DNA of 64,000 nucleotides from SIG78 sp045585955 (GTDB lineage Bacteria; Verrucomicrobiota; Lentisphaeria; Victivallales; Victivallaceae): assembly GCA_045585955.1 (NCBI GenBank), contig JAZMZK010000069.1, positions 28,186 to 92,185 on the forward strand, written 5' to 3'. Positions 30,475-39,223 of this stretch are shown in pieces; within the stretch, counting starts at the first letter, position 1; each line of letters opens with the position of its first letter. The notes beneath the pieces are model-generated. The model had not been told where the DNA came from. It worked only from the letters and a program-made list of their open reading frames with translations, and did no database searches. Made by a program: the position numbers and the translations under genes.

Positions 30475-31362
30475 ATGAAAGATTTCTTGAAAAAACTGCT
30501 GATTCCGGCTGTATGCAGTCTGCTGGCGTGGCAAAGTCTGATTGCGGCGGAGGCGATCAAATGTGTTGCGCACCGGGGGGAAGAATTTTCCGCTCCGGAG
30601 GCATCCCGCCCGGCATTTGAGCTGGCAATGAAGCTCAAGGCGGATATTATCAAGCTGGATGTGCAGTCCACCAAAGATGGCGTGGTGGTCGTAAGCCACG
30701 ACAAGACTTTGAAGCGGACGATGGATTGGAGTGTTAAAATCAAAGATGTAACTCTTGCCGAAATCAAGTCAAAGGGCGTGTTTGTGCCGGTAGGCGGCTA
30801 TAAAAACGAAAAACTCCTTACTTTGCAGGAAGCGTTGGATATTGTGAAAACCGCTCCGGAGTTCTGGCTTGACCCCAAAGATGCCGAAGAAAAAACGGTG
30901 GATAAAGCTATTGAGATCATGCTGAAAAATCAAATCAAGCTCCAACAGATAATGGTTGCCACTTTTTCACAAAAGGTGCTTATTTATGTTAAAGCCAAAT
31001 ATCCGGCGATCCGGCTGGTCAAACATTTGGGATTGCGTAAAGTGCTCAAAGGTAAGCACACCGGCAAATTAGGCGGCAATGTCAAACCCCATTTGTTCAA
31101 AAATGCTGCCGCCGTGACCAAAGGGCTGCTGGCTGAACAAAAAGAGTTGGGGCTGTACGGCGTGAACATCCCCCGGCGGATATTTGCTGACGGATTTTAC
31201 AATGCTGAAGAGTTGCAGAAGCTCCGGCAGCACCAGCTCTGGAGTGCGATCTACTTTGTGCACGACGCTCCGGCGGCGGAATACGCCCGCCAGTTCAAGC
31301 CCGATGCTTTTGTAACCGGCGCCATCGGAAAAGTAAGACCATATTGCAAAAAGGAGAAATAA
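30475..31362 (+). CDS. Secreted glycerophosphodiester phosphodiesterase-like protein, altered active site
   Basis: 295 residues with a signal peptide (about 1-25, ending LIAAEA). The GDPD fold is clear from VAHRGEEFSAPEA, IIKLDVQSTKDGVVVVSHDKTL and the downstream TLQEAL. The catalytic histidines (HRG and SHD) are kept, but the usual ELD metal site reads KLD and the usual EIK reads DPK (WLDPKD). Loss of the first Glu and change of the second suggests weak or different activity. It is the first gene of an operon with the prepilin-like, GH123-like and CE7 genes. Confidence 0.85.
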   Translation: MKDFLKKLLIPAVCSLLAWQSLIAAEAIKCVAHRGEEFSAPEASRPAFELAMKLKADIIKLDVQSTKDGVVVVSHDKTLKRTMDWSVKIKDVTLAEIKSKGVFVPVGGYKNEKLLTLQEALDIVKTAPEFWLDPKDAEEKTVDKAIEIMLKNQIKLQQIMVATFSQKVLIYVKAKYPAIRLVKHLGLRKVLKGKHTGKLGGNVKPHLFKNAAAVTKGLLAEQKELGLYGVNIPRRIFADGFYNAEELQKLRQHQLWSAIYFVHDAPAAEYARQFKPDAFVTGAIGKVRPYCKKEK

Positions 31363-31363
31363 G

Positions 31364-31999
31364 ATGAAACAGAACCGCAACCGTTCCCGTTCCTGCTTTA
31401 CCCTGATCGAACTTTTGGTTGTAATTGCCATTATCGCCATTCTTGCGGCAATGCTTTTACCGGCGTTGAGTGCCGCCCGGGAACAGGCAAAACTCTCCAA
31501 CTGCGGCAATATTCTGCGGCAGACCATGCTGGCTATGCACAACTACGCTGATGCTCACAACGAATTTCTGCCTTACAGTGCATGGAGTCAGACCAAAACC
31601 GAGTGGTGGTGGAAAAAGGGTGTGCTGCGGCCTTTTCTTACCGGTAATGACGATAAGCACAATATTTGGATCTGCCCATCCATAAATCCCAATGACAACA
31701 AAGCTGATTTCAAGATCGATGGCTCCATAACCTATGGTATGAATTACGATTTGAGTTTCTATAATCGCGGTAAAGTAGCTGTGCCGGACAGTATCATTAC
31801 TTTTGCCGATACTTACAAAGGCTACCACCCGTCGCTGACTGTCGGCAGCCAAGGAGTAGTCCATCTGCGGCACAACAACCGTGCATCCATAGCCATGTTT
31901 GACGGGCATGTGGATATTGTTGACAAAGCAATCGACAACAAAAATAAAGCCTTCAATGGTTATTGGCTCAATCCGGCACTTACCGAACCCACCCCGTGA
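31364..31999 (+). CDS. Prepilin-type secreted protein (DUF1559-like, Lentisphaerae/Planctomycetes type)
   Basis: 211 residues. The N-terminus RSCFTLIELLVVIAIIAI is a type IV prepilin signal followed by a hydrophobic helix, and AAMLLPALSAAREQAK is typical of the large paralogous families in Lentisphaerota and Planctomycetes. The C-terminal HLRHNNRASIAMFDGHVDIV carries the DG-H region often called the H-x9-DG motif. The binding site AAGGAG is 8 bp upstream, in the GDPD stop region. Probably a pseudopilin-like surface protein; function unknown. Confidence 0.9.
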   Translation: MKQNRNRSRSCFTLIELLVVIAIIAILAAMLLPALSAAREQAKLSNCGNILRQTMLAMHNYADAHNEFLPYSAWSQTKTEWWWKKGVLRPFLTGNDDKHNIWICPSINPNDNKADFKIDGSITYGMNYDLSFYNRGKVAVPDSIITFADTYKGYHPSLTVGSQGVVHLRHNNRASIAMFDGHVDIVDKAIDNKNKAFNGYWLNPALTEPTP

Positions 32000-32021
32000 G
32001 TATAAAAATAATTTGATATTT

Positions 32022-34448
32022 ATGAAAAAATTTGTCATTCTTTTGCTGTCCGCAGCGGCGGCTTTTTTGCCTGCTGCCGAAGATGCTCTGATGCTCTTTG
32101 ACTTTGAAAATCCCAAGCAGACCAAGCGGTTTGTTACCTTAAAAGGCAACGCCAACAAGGTTGCTTACAACACAAATCCCAAGTATATAGCTTCCGGCAA
32201 AGGTTCCGCACTTTTTTATGTGCCCAAAGGCGGCAGCGGCGAACACAAGTGGCCCCGTGCCCGGGTGGGGATCAAAGATCCCGCCTTGCAGGATTGGTCG
32301 CTCTATGATAATTTGCAGATAACTTTTTTCAATCCCGACCCCACCACCCGGCGGGTAACGGTCAGCATCCGGACGGAAAAAGGCAAAGGTCAGAGCAATT
32401 ACCATGTGCCGATACCGCAAGGCAAAAAAGTTTTTGTTATGCCGTTGAACGATGTAGTAAAAGAAGAAAAAGTTGTTTTGCTCTCCTTTGTCTGTACTGC
32501 CCCGCCGGAAGAACAGACCCTTTACATGGACGATATCAAGCTGACTGTTTCGGATAAAAGTGTAGAAAAGAGTATCGAAGCCCTTAAAAAGCGGATCATC
32601 CGGGAAAGTGCTGCTGTTTTCTGGGAAAACGCCAATATGCAGAATATCCGCAACGGTTTTTTCCGTGATTTGGAAAAACTTGCCCAAAGCAAAGACCGCC
32701 CGCTTGCCCGGAGCCGTCAGACTGTGGAGCTGCTGAAAAAATATCTTGCCGCCAAACAAATCATGTGGCAGAAAGCCAATGCCCAACTGCTCAAAGAGTT
32801 TGACCGCTATTCAGCCCAAAATCCAGTTTGGGACTGGTGCTATGTCAGCGGTTGTCAGAAAATCTATCAGGATACATTGCCCTTTGTGCCCGGACTTGAC
32901 CGCAAGGTGACTCTGGAGCTTGCCCGCCGGGAAAGCGAAGGCGTGCAGATAGTTTTACGCAGCAAAAAAGATTTGCAGAATGTGCAAGTCAAGGTCGTGC
33001 CGGTCAAAGCTGTGGAAGGCTTGAGCGTTAAAGCAGTGCCGGTGGGTTTTGTCCAGGTTCCTCCCGGCGGCTACCCAAGCGAAAACATGAAGATCGTACC
33101 CGATGTATTGCTGGAGTTTATGGAAAAAATCAACATCGCCCAAGATAAGTGGCAGCCTTTCTGGCTGGATGTTAAAGCATCTCCCGATTGCCCCGCTGGA
33201 GAATACAAGTTTACGGCAACGGTTTCGGCGGATGACGCCCCGACTTTGACCATACCGCTGACCGTAAAAGTGTGGAACTTTGAGCTGCCGGAATTTCCTT
33301 CCACTCCGGCACTTATCAACTATCACACCGACACCAACCACGCTGCTTACATCCCCAAAAACCGCCGTCAGCAGGTCGCCAACGAGTTTATCAGCTATCG
33401 CCGGGGGAAAAAGAAGTTTGAAAGTTTAAGCCACGAAGCCAAAAATCTCCGCACGCTGGAAATCGCCGCCGAAACCATGCTTTTGCAGCACCGGGTAACT
33501 CCGGCACCATTGTATATAACTTTGCGGCGGCTCAATAAAGCCGATGTCCAACGCTGGCGGGATCAGGGCGGCAAATATTTCAGCGTAACTTATTTGCAGC
33601 CCCACACCGTACAGCCGGGCAAGCCGTTCCCCGCATGGGTGAAACGCAAGCTTTTAAACAACCTTAAAGCCACAGTGCCCATGCTGGAAAAAGCCGGATT
33701 GCTGGATGGAGCTTACTGCTATGCTTTTGACGAGATCGGCTTCCAGAAATTCTACGCCGCCAAAGAGTTGATGACCGAAGTCAAAAAACTTTACCCCGGT
33801 TTGCGGCTGGTGACTACCATGGACGACAGCAATTTCGGCACCACCAACGGCATGGATGAATTGATCGATGTCTGGTGCCCCCAGGTGGAAAAATATGTTC
33901 AACACATCGACAAAATCAAAGAAGTCCGCAAGCAGGGCAAAAAGGTCTGGTACTACTGCTGCAACTACGATCCGGGGATTGATATGATCTTGGAAAAACC
34001 CCTGACCGCCCCCCGGCTTTTGGGCGGTATGGCGTTGCAGAAGTTTGAAGCCGACGGCTTTTTGTATTACAATGTGCAGAGCGGCAACAAGCGTCAGGAT
34101 ATGATCACCACCGGACCGGTGACCAAACATACCGGCAACAACGGCAGCAAATTCAACGGCTGCGGCTTGCTTATTTATCCCACAGCCGGAGGACCGGCCC
34201 CGTCGCTGCGGCTCAAGGCGTTGCGGGATGGCTTTGACGACAGCGACTACATGAATATACTTAAAAATCTGAAAACAGAAAAACTCTCCGCCGGAGAAAA
34301 GCGTGAATTGCAGGAGCTTTTGAATATTCCTGACAATGTGATCGTTTATCTTGATCCGGAAAACTACGACCAAACCGGCAAAGATTTGCTGGAATACCGC
34401 CGCAAGATTGGCAATTTCCTCGACCGGGTGTATAGTAAAATCCAATAA
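32022..34448 (+). CDS. Secreted GH123/DUF4091-like glycoside hydrolase
   Basis: 808 residues from ATG 32022; the product starts with a signal peptide (MKKFVILLLSAAAAFLPAAE). Residues 20-190 form a beta-sandwich carbohydrate-binding-like region, about 320-470 another, and from about 480 a TIM barrel of the DUF4091 type: YCYAFDEIGFQKFYAA (Asp-Glu pair as in GH123), KVWYYCCNYDP and the closing LRLKALRDGFDDSDYMNIL. GH123 enzymes act on beta-N-acetylgalactosaminides through substrate assistance. Earlier in-frame starts (from 31899) overlap the previous gene and lack a signal peptide. CE7 follows after 25 bp. Confidence 0.82.
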   Translation: MKKFVILLLSAAAAFLPAAEDALMLFDFENPKQTKRFVTLKGNANKVAYNTNPKYIASGKGSALFYVPKGGSGEHKWPRARVGIKDPALQDWSLYDNLQITFFNPDPTTRRVTVSIRTEKGKGQSNYHVPIPQGKKVFVMPLNDVVKEEKVVLLSFVCTAPPEEQTLYMDDIKLTVSDKSVEKSIEALKKRIIRESAAVFWENANMQNIRNGFFRDLEKLAQSKDRPLARSRQTVELLKKYLAAKQIMWQKANAQLLKEFDRYSAQNPVWDWCYVSGCQKIYQDTLPFVPGLDRKVTLELARRESEGVQIVLRSKKDLQNVQVKVVPVKAVEGLSVKAVPVGFVQVPPGGYPSENMKIVPDVLLEFMEKINIAQDKWQPFWLDVKASPDCPAGEYKFTATVSADDAPTLTIPLTVKVWNFELPEFPSTPALINYHTDTNHAAYIPKNRRQQVANEFISYRRGKKKFESLSHEAKNLRTLEIAAETMLLQHRVTPAPLYITLRRLNKADVQRWRDQGGKYFSVTYLQPHTVQPGKPFPAWVKRKLLNNLKATVPMLEKAGLLDGAYCYAFDEIGFQKFYAAKELMTEVKKLYPGLRLVTTMDDSNFGTTNGMDELIDVWCPQVEKYVQHIDKIKEVRKQGKKVWYYCCNYDPGIDMILEKPLTAPRLLGGMALQKFEADGFLYYNVQSGNKRQDMITTGPVTKHTGNNGSKFNGCGLLIYPTAGGPAPSLRLKALRDGFDDSDYMNILKNLKTEKLSAGEKRELQELLNIPDNVIVYLDPENYDQTGKDLLEYRRKIGNFLDRVYSKIQ

Positions 34449-34473
34449 ATCAACATCCAATAGGAGAAAAACT

Positions 34474-35766
34474 ATGAAACACACCATTTTACTGGCAGTT
34501 CTTGCATTAACGGCAACTGTTGCCCGGGCAGCTTATGTGGACATTGTGACCACGGAGCAGCGGCACTACAAGGTCAACGAAAAAGTCACTTTCAAAGTCG
34601 CCGCTTACGACAAGCCCGGCAAATTGCTGAACAAGGGCAAATTTACCATCACTGTCAGCGAAGCGGGCAACCGCAAACTTATGGATGATCTTACGGTGGA
34701 TCTGGCGGAAAAGAATGATTTTACCTTTACTGTCAGCCTTGACCGCCCCGGTTTTATCCTTGCCAGTGCCGGCACTTTGAGTGTTGACGGCAAAAAAGTC
34801 AAGTGGTCAAACAAGCCTTATCGCCCCTATGGCGGTGCGGCAGTCGAACCGGATAAGATCCCGATGGCGGCACCCCGTCCGGCAGATTTCGACAAATTCT
34901 GGGCGGAAGGTCTGGAAGAATTCAAAGCTGCCCAAGTGATCGTTACTCCGGAAAAGAAACTGAAACGCAAGGGCTATGATTTGTCGAAAATCGAGGTCAA
35001 ATTCCCCGGCAACCGCGGTTCGATCTACGGATACTTATCCATCCCGCAGGATCGCAGCAAAAAATACCCCGCCCAGATCGGCGTACCCGGCGCCGGTGCC
35101 GGTTCTTTGACGGCTGCTCCTTCCTACCGTGGAAGTGCCCCGGCGATCGAAGCCTGGCTGAATGTTCACAAATTTGCTCCCGGCAAAAACAGTGCCGAAC
35201 AGAAAAAACTTTTGGCAGAATTTACTAAAAAACTGCCGGAAAAGTTCTACCCCATCGGCAATATCAGCGACCGCAACACCTACTTTTTCCGGGATGTGTG
35301 GCTGGCATTGAGCAAAGTCGTGGACTATGTGGCAACTTTGAAAGAGTTTGACGGCAAAAACTTTGCCGCTATCGGCAGCAGTCAGGGCGGCGGTACCGCG
35401 CTTGCAGTGACTTATTTGAATAAAAAAATCAGCTGTGTATTTGTCAATGTGCCCGCTTTGTGCGACCACAGCGGCTGGATGGTCAAGCGCGCCAGCGGCT
35501 GGCCCCAGGCGCATAAGAAAAGCAAAGGCAAGGGCGATAAAGTCATGCCCTACTTTGACGGCATAAACTTTGCCGCCGGTATCACCGTGCCCACCTTCGT
35601 TACGGTTGGTTTTATTGATACAACTTGTCCTCCGGCTGGAGTGTATGCCATGTATAACCAGCTCAAGGGCAAAAAGGAAATGTACGATATGCCCAGACAG
35701 GGGCATGTGGTGCCGCCTGAAATGAGAAAACTTACTGACAAATTTTACAAACAGGAATTCCGGTAA
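34474..35766 (+). CDS. Secreted CE7 acetyl xylan esterase-like protein
   Basis: 430 residues with a signal peptide (MKHTILLAVLALTATVARA). The esterase domain (about 130-430) starts with the CE7 signature DFDKFWAEGLEEFKAA and has the nucleophile in AIGSSQGGGTAL, the aspartate in GFIDTTCPPAGVYAMYN and the histidine in MPRQGHV. CE7 enzymes remove acetyl groups from short xylo-oligosaccharides or cephalosporin C. The first 110 residues form an extra beta-sandwich (YVDIVTTEQRHYKV). ATG 34474 has AGGAG 9 bp upstream. Last gene of the operon. Confidence 0.9.
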   Translation: MKHTILLAVLALTATVARAAYVDIVTTEQRHYKVNEKVTFKVAAYDKPGKLLNKGKFTITVSEAGNRKLMDDLTVDLAEKNDFTFTVSLDRPGFILASAGTLSVDGKKVKWSNKPYRPYGGAAVEPDKIPMAAPRPADFDKFWAEGLEEFKAAQVIVTPEKKLKRKGYDLSKIEVKFPGNRGSIYGYLSIPQDRSKKYPAQIGVPGAGAGSLTAAPSYRGSAPAIEAWLNVHKFAPGKNSAEQKKLLAEFTKKLPEKFYPIGNISDRNTYFFRDVWLALSKVVDYVATLKEFDGKNFAAIGSSQGGGTALAVTYLNKKISCVFVNVPALCDHSGWMVKRASGWPQAHKKSKGKGDKVMPYFDGINFAAGITVPTFVTVGFIDTTCPPAGVYAMYNQLKGKKEMYDMPRQGHVVPPEMRKLTDKFYKQEFR

Positions 35767-35881
35767 GTTTTTTCCTGCTTAAGTTTATGTTGTTTATAAG
35801 TTAAACTTTATAGTTGCTGAATTACTTTATAGGGAAAGCCATAAAAAAACTGAAAAAAACAGATTTTTTTGCAAAAAGGAC

Positions 35882-35909
35882 TTGACAAAATCTTAAATAG
35901 TGCTATCTA
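35882..35909 (+). promoter_or_regulatory. Promoter for the small lipoprotein gene
   Basis: Perfect TTGACA (35882-35887), 16 bp ending in GTGC, TATCTA (35904-35909). Confidence 0.75.
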
Positions 35910-35968
35910 TAGTTGTAACAATGGGAATTCGTCCCGTTGTGCGAACAATTCATTTTAGAGGTATTAAT

Positions 35969-36400
35969 ATGAAAAAATCTCTGATGCTCGTCGCCGTCTG
36001 TGCCATCGCCGCCTGCTTGACCGGTTGCTTTGCCACTCACACCAGTGATGCTGCCGCCACCGCAAAAGCCTGCGTGTCCAAGAAATTTGAAGCCGACATC
36101 CAGGCTGGCAAAACTGCTGTTGCCGGTAAGGCCACTGTTCACAATGTTCTGGGTCTGATCACCTGGGGCGTCAGCAACTACGCTGATGATGCTTTTGTTT
36201 CCGGTGCCCCCGCACTGCAGCTGGTTGCTTCCCCGCTGACCGTTGTCAAGCAGGGTGCCACCTACAATGCCTGCAAAGCCGCCAAAGCTGACATGCTGCT
36301 GGCTGCCAAATACAACATCAAGATTTCTGACTTCTTCGTTTACAAGAAGATCGAATGTGATGTTACCGGTTTCCCGGGCGTCGTCAAGGGCGTGAAATAA
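35969..36400 (+). CDS. Small lipoprotein of unknown function
   Basis: 143 residues from ATG 35969, starting MKKSLMLVAVCAIAACLTGC, a lipoprotein signal with lipobox LTGC. The rest is Ala/Lys-rich and beta-prone (FVSGAPALQLVASPLTVVKQ). The codon use is very regular, like the ribosomal genes, which together with a strong promoter and a terminator suggests high expression. A TRL-like or similar envelope lipoprotein is possible; I do not recognise the family. Confidence 0.85.
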   Translation: MKKSLMLVAVCAIAACLTGCFATHTSDAAATAKACVSKKFEADIQAGKTAVAGKATVHNVLGLITWGVSNYADDAFVSGAPALQLVASPLTVVKQGATYNACKAAKADMLLAAKYNIKISDFFVYKKIECDVTGFPGVVKGVK

Positions 36401-36430
36401 GTTTTTATTCTGAACTTATTTTAAGTACGA

Positions 36431-36464
36431 AAAAACGCACAGCCAGATGGTTGTGCGTTTTTTT
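36431..36464 (+). terminator. Terminator after the lipoprotein gene
   Basis: AAACGCACAGCC (36433-36444) pairs with GGTTGTGCGTTT (36449-36460, one G-T), followed by T4 and preceded by an A run. Confidence 0.9.
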
Positions 36465-36539
36465 ATTGCCCGGAACTGTATAAAAAACTGCAAATGCAGA
36501 ATATGGCGGCAAACATATCTAAAAAAATACTCTTTTTGA

Positions 36540-36568
36540 TTGCTAAATCCTTTAAAGTATAGTATATT
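36540..36568 (+). promoter_or_regulatory. Promoter for proS-nifU-nifS-ybeD
   Basis: TTGCTA (36540-36545), 17 bp, TATATT (36563-36568), 58 bp before ATG 36626. Confidence 0.7.
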
Positions 36569-36625
36569 ATATATCCTGTAAAATTTTGTAAAATATGGTA
36601 ATTTTAAACATTTGGAGAATATGCT

Positions 36626-38362
36626 ATGCGTTTAAGTAAACTTGTGGGCCGCCGGATCAAGGAAGATCCCAAAGATGCCAAGACTGTAAGTCATAAATTC
36701 CTGGTGCGCGGCGGCTATGTCCGACCCGTTTCCGCCGGTATCTATTCCTTGTTGCCCACCGGCAAAAGAGTGATCGAAAAGATCGAGCAGATCATCCGGG
36801 AAGAAATGAATAAAATCGACGGTCAGGAAGTGCTTATGCCCGTAGTGCTGCCCGCCGAATTGTGGGAAGAATCCGGCAGATACGCCAGCGTGGGTGCCGA
36901 ACTTCTGCGTTTCCGTGACCGCAACAACAAGCCCATGATTTTGGGTATGACCCACGAAGAAGCGGTGGTGCATCTGGCAAGAACTGAACTTACCAGCTAC
37001 AAACAGCTGCCCGCCATGCTTTACCAGATCCAGACCAAGTACCGGGACGAAGCCCGCCCCCGTGCCGGACTGATCCGGGTGCGTGAATTCACCATGAAAG
37101 ATGCGTACAGTTTCCACACCGATCAGGCGGATCTGGAAAAATACTACAAACGCTGTCACGAAGCCTACGAACGCATTTTCCAGCGTCTGGGCATGAAAAA
37201 TGTATTGAGTATCGAAGCGAATTCCGGCATGATGGGCGGTGCGGTTTCTCACGAATTCATGGCGTTGTGCGATTGCGGCGAAGATACGATTTTCTACTCC
37301 CCCGACCGCCGTTACCGTGCCAACCGGGAAGTGGCAAAAGCCGCTTGGAAGTTTGAAAAACCCTCCGAAGCTCTGCCGCTGGAAAAAGTCCACACCCCCA
37401 ACTGCAAAACCATTGAGGAAGTTGCCGACTTTTTGAAGGTGAAAGCCGAAAACACCGGCAAAGTGGTCTTTTATCAGAACGCCATCACCGGCGAACTTAT
37501 CTGTGCCCTGATCCGGGGCGACTTTGAAGTCAACGAAAGCAAACTTGCCAACGCCGCTATGGCTCCCGAACTCAAGTTTGCTGACGATGAATCCATCCGC
37601 AACGCCGGCTGCGTACCGGGTTTTGCCTCCATTATCGGCATCGACCCCAAAAAGATGAAGATGATCGTTGACCGCTCCGCCGCCGAATCCGGCAATCTGG
37701 TGGTGGGTGCCAACGAAGCCGATTACCACTATATCAACTTCAATTACGAGCGTGATTGCGACACCACTGCCAGCATAGTTACTGACATTGCCACCGTCCG
37801 GGAAGGCGACCCCTGTCCGCTGACCGGTGAACCCTTGAAAATGGAACGGGGTATTGAAGTCGGGAACATTTTCCAGCTGGGGACCAAATACTCCAAACCC
37901 ATGGGTTGCAATTATTTGGATGTAAACGGCAAGAGCAACCCCATGATCATGGGCTGCTACGGTATCGGTGTGGGCCGTGCCATGGCAAGTGTTATTGAAC
38001 AGAGCTGCGACGAATACGGCCCCATCTGGCCCATCAGCATTGCTCCGTGGCAGGTGGAGATCGTTGCCATCGGCTACGATAAAGAAGATGTGAAAACAGC
38101 TGCCGATAAACTTTATAGCGATCTTACCGCCGCCGGGGTTGAAGTGTTGTTCGATGACCGCGGCGAAAAACCCGGCTTTATGTTCAGCGATGCCGATTTG
38201 CTGGGTGTACCTTTCCGGGTGGTGGTTTCGCCCAAAACTCTGGCAGATAATTGTGCCGAATTCCGCCGCCGGGATTGCCGGGATGCGGAACGCATTGCTC
38301 TGGATACGGTCAATAATGTTGTAACCGATGCAGTCAACAAGGAAATGGCACTCTACAAGTAA
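36626..38362 (+). CDS. proS: Prolyl-tRNA synthetase, bacterial type with editing domain
   Basis: 578 residues, the size of bacterial (long) ProRS. Class II motif 2 is seen at RPRAGLIRVREFTMKDAYSFH, in parts RVREFTMKDAYSFH, and motif 3 in GCYGIGVGRAMAS. The YbaK-like editing insertion lies at about 235-380, and the anticodon-binding domain at the end (about 475-570). It is followed after 9 bp by nifU, so tRNA charging and Fe-S assembly genes share an operon. Confidence 0.97.
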   Translation: MRLSKLVGRRIKEDPKDAKTVSHKFLVRGGYVRPVSAGIYSLLPTGKRVIEKIEQIIREEMNKIDGQEVLMPVVLPAELWEESGRYASVGAELLRFRDRNNKPMILGMTHEEAVVHLARTELTSYKQLPAMLYQIQTKYRDEARPRAGLIRVREFTMKDAYSFHTDQADLEKYYKRCHEAYERIFQRLGMKNVLSIEANSGMMGGAVSHEFMALCDCGEDTIFYSPDRRYRANREVAKAAWKFEKPSEALPLEKVHTPNCKTIEEVADFLKVKAENTGKVVFYQNAITGELICALIRGDFEVNESKLANAAMAPELKFADDESIRNAGCVPGFASIIGIDPKKMKMIVDRSAAESGNLVVGANEADYHYINFNYERDCDTTASIVTDIATVREGDPCPLTGEPLKMERGIEVGNIFQLGTKYSKPMGCNYLDVNGKSNPMIMGCYGIGVGRAMASVIEQSCDEYGPIWPISIAPWQVEIVAIGYDKEDVKTAADKLYSDLTAAGVEVLFDDRGEKPGFMFSDADLLGVPFRVVVSPKTLADNCAEFRRRDCRDAERIALDTVNNVVTDAVNKEMALYK

Positions 38363-38371
38363 GGTTGAACT

Positions 38372-39223
38372 ATGTGGAACTATAACGAAAAAGTAATGGA
38401 TCACTTCCTCAATCCCCGCAATGTGGGCGAAGTGGAAAATCCCGACGGCGTGGGCGATGTAGGCAATATAACCTGCGGCGACGCCCTTAAACTGACCTTC
38501 AAGCTGGATGAAAACGGCAGGATCGCCGAAGTCAAATTCAAAACTTTCGGCTGTGCCAGTGCCATTGCCTCCAGTTCGGCGTTGACCGAATTGGTCAAAG
38601 GTATGACTTTGGAAGAGGCAAGCAAGGTGACCAATCAGGATATTGTGGAACTTTTAGGTGAACTGCCTGAAGCAAAAATGCACTGTTCAGTTATGGGCAT
38701 GGAAGCCTTGCAGGCCGCCATTGCCAACTACCGGGGCGAAGAAGTTGCCGATAATGGCGACGACCACGAAGGAGCCATCATCTGCAAATGCTTTGGTGTA
38801 ACTGATACCAAGATCAGGAATGTGGCAAAGCAGAACAATCTGCACAAAGCTTCTGAAATAACCAACTTCTGCAAAGCCGGTGGTGCCTGCGGCAGCTGTC
38901 TGGACGAAATACAGCGGGTGCTGGACGAACTCTGGAACAACGCTCCTGCCGAAAAAGCCGCCCCAAAGTTGGATGATTTCAATAAACTTACCACCGTGCA
39001 GAAAGTTTTCCGGGTGCAGGAAGTTATTGATAAAGAGATCCGCCCCCTGCTGGAACATGACGGCGGCAGCATCGAATTGGTCGACCTCAACGGCAATAAT
39101 GTCATTGTGCGGCTCACCGGACGCTGCTCCAGCTGCCCCTCGGCGGGAGTTACGCTCAAATACACGGTGCAGGATAAACTCCGGGAGTTTGTCAGCAGCG
39201 ATTTAACTGTGGAGAGCATTTGA
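38372..39223 (+). CDS. nifU: NifU-type Fe-S cluster scaffold
   Basis: 283 residues with the full three-domain NifU layout. The IscU-like domain (1-125) has the ligands in NITCGDALKL, FGCASAIASS and KMHCSVMG. The middle [2Fe-2S] BFD-like domain has IICKCFGVTD and GGACGSCLDE. The C-terminal Nfu domain has RCSSCPSAGVTL. It receives sulfur from the adjacent desulfurase and builds clusters. No nif genes are in the window, so a housekeeping role is likely. The stop shares an A with the nifS start. Confidence 0.96.
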   Translation: MWNYNEKVMDHFLNPRNVGEVENPDGVGDVGNITCGDALKLTFKLDENGRIAEVKFKTFGCASAIASSSALTELVKGMTLEEASKVTNQDIVELLGELPEAKMHCSVMGMEALQAAIANYRGEEVADNGDDHEGAIICKCFGVTDTKIRNVAKQNNLHKASEITNFCKAGGACGSCLDEIQRVLDELWNNAPAEKAAPKLDDFNKLTTVQKVFRVQEVIDKEIRPLLEHDGGSIELVDLNGNNVIVRLTGRCSSCPSAGVTLKYTVQDKLREFVSSDLTVESI

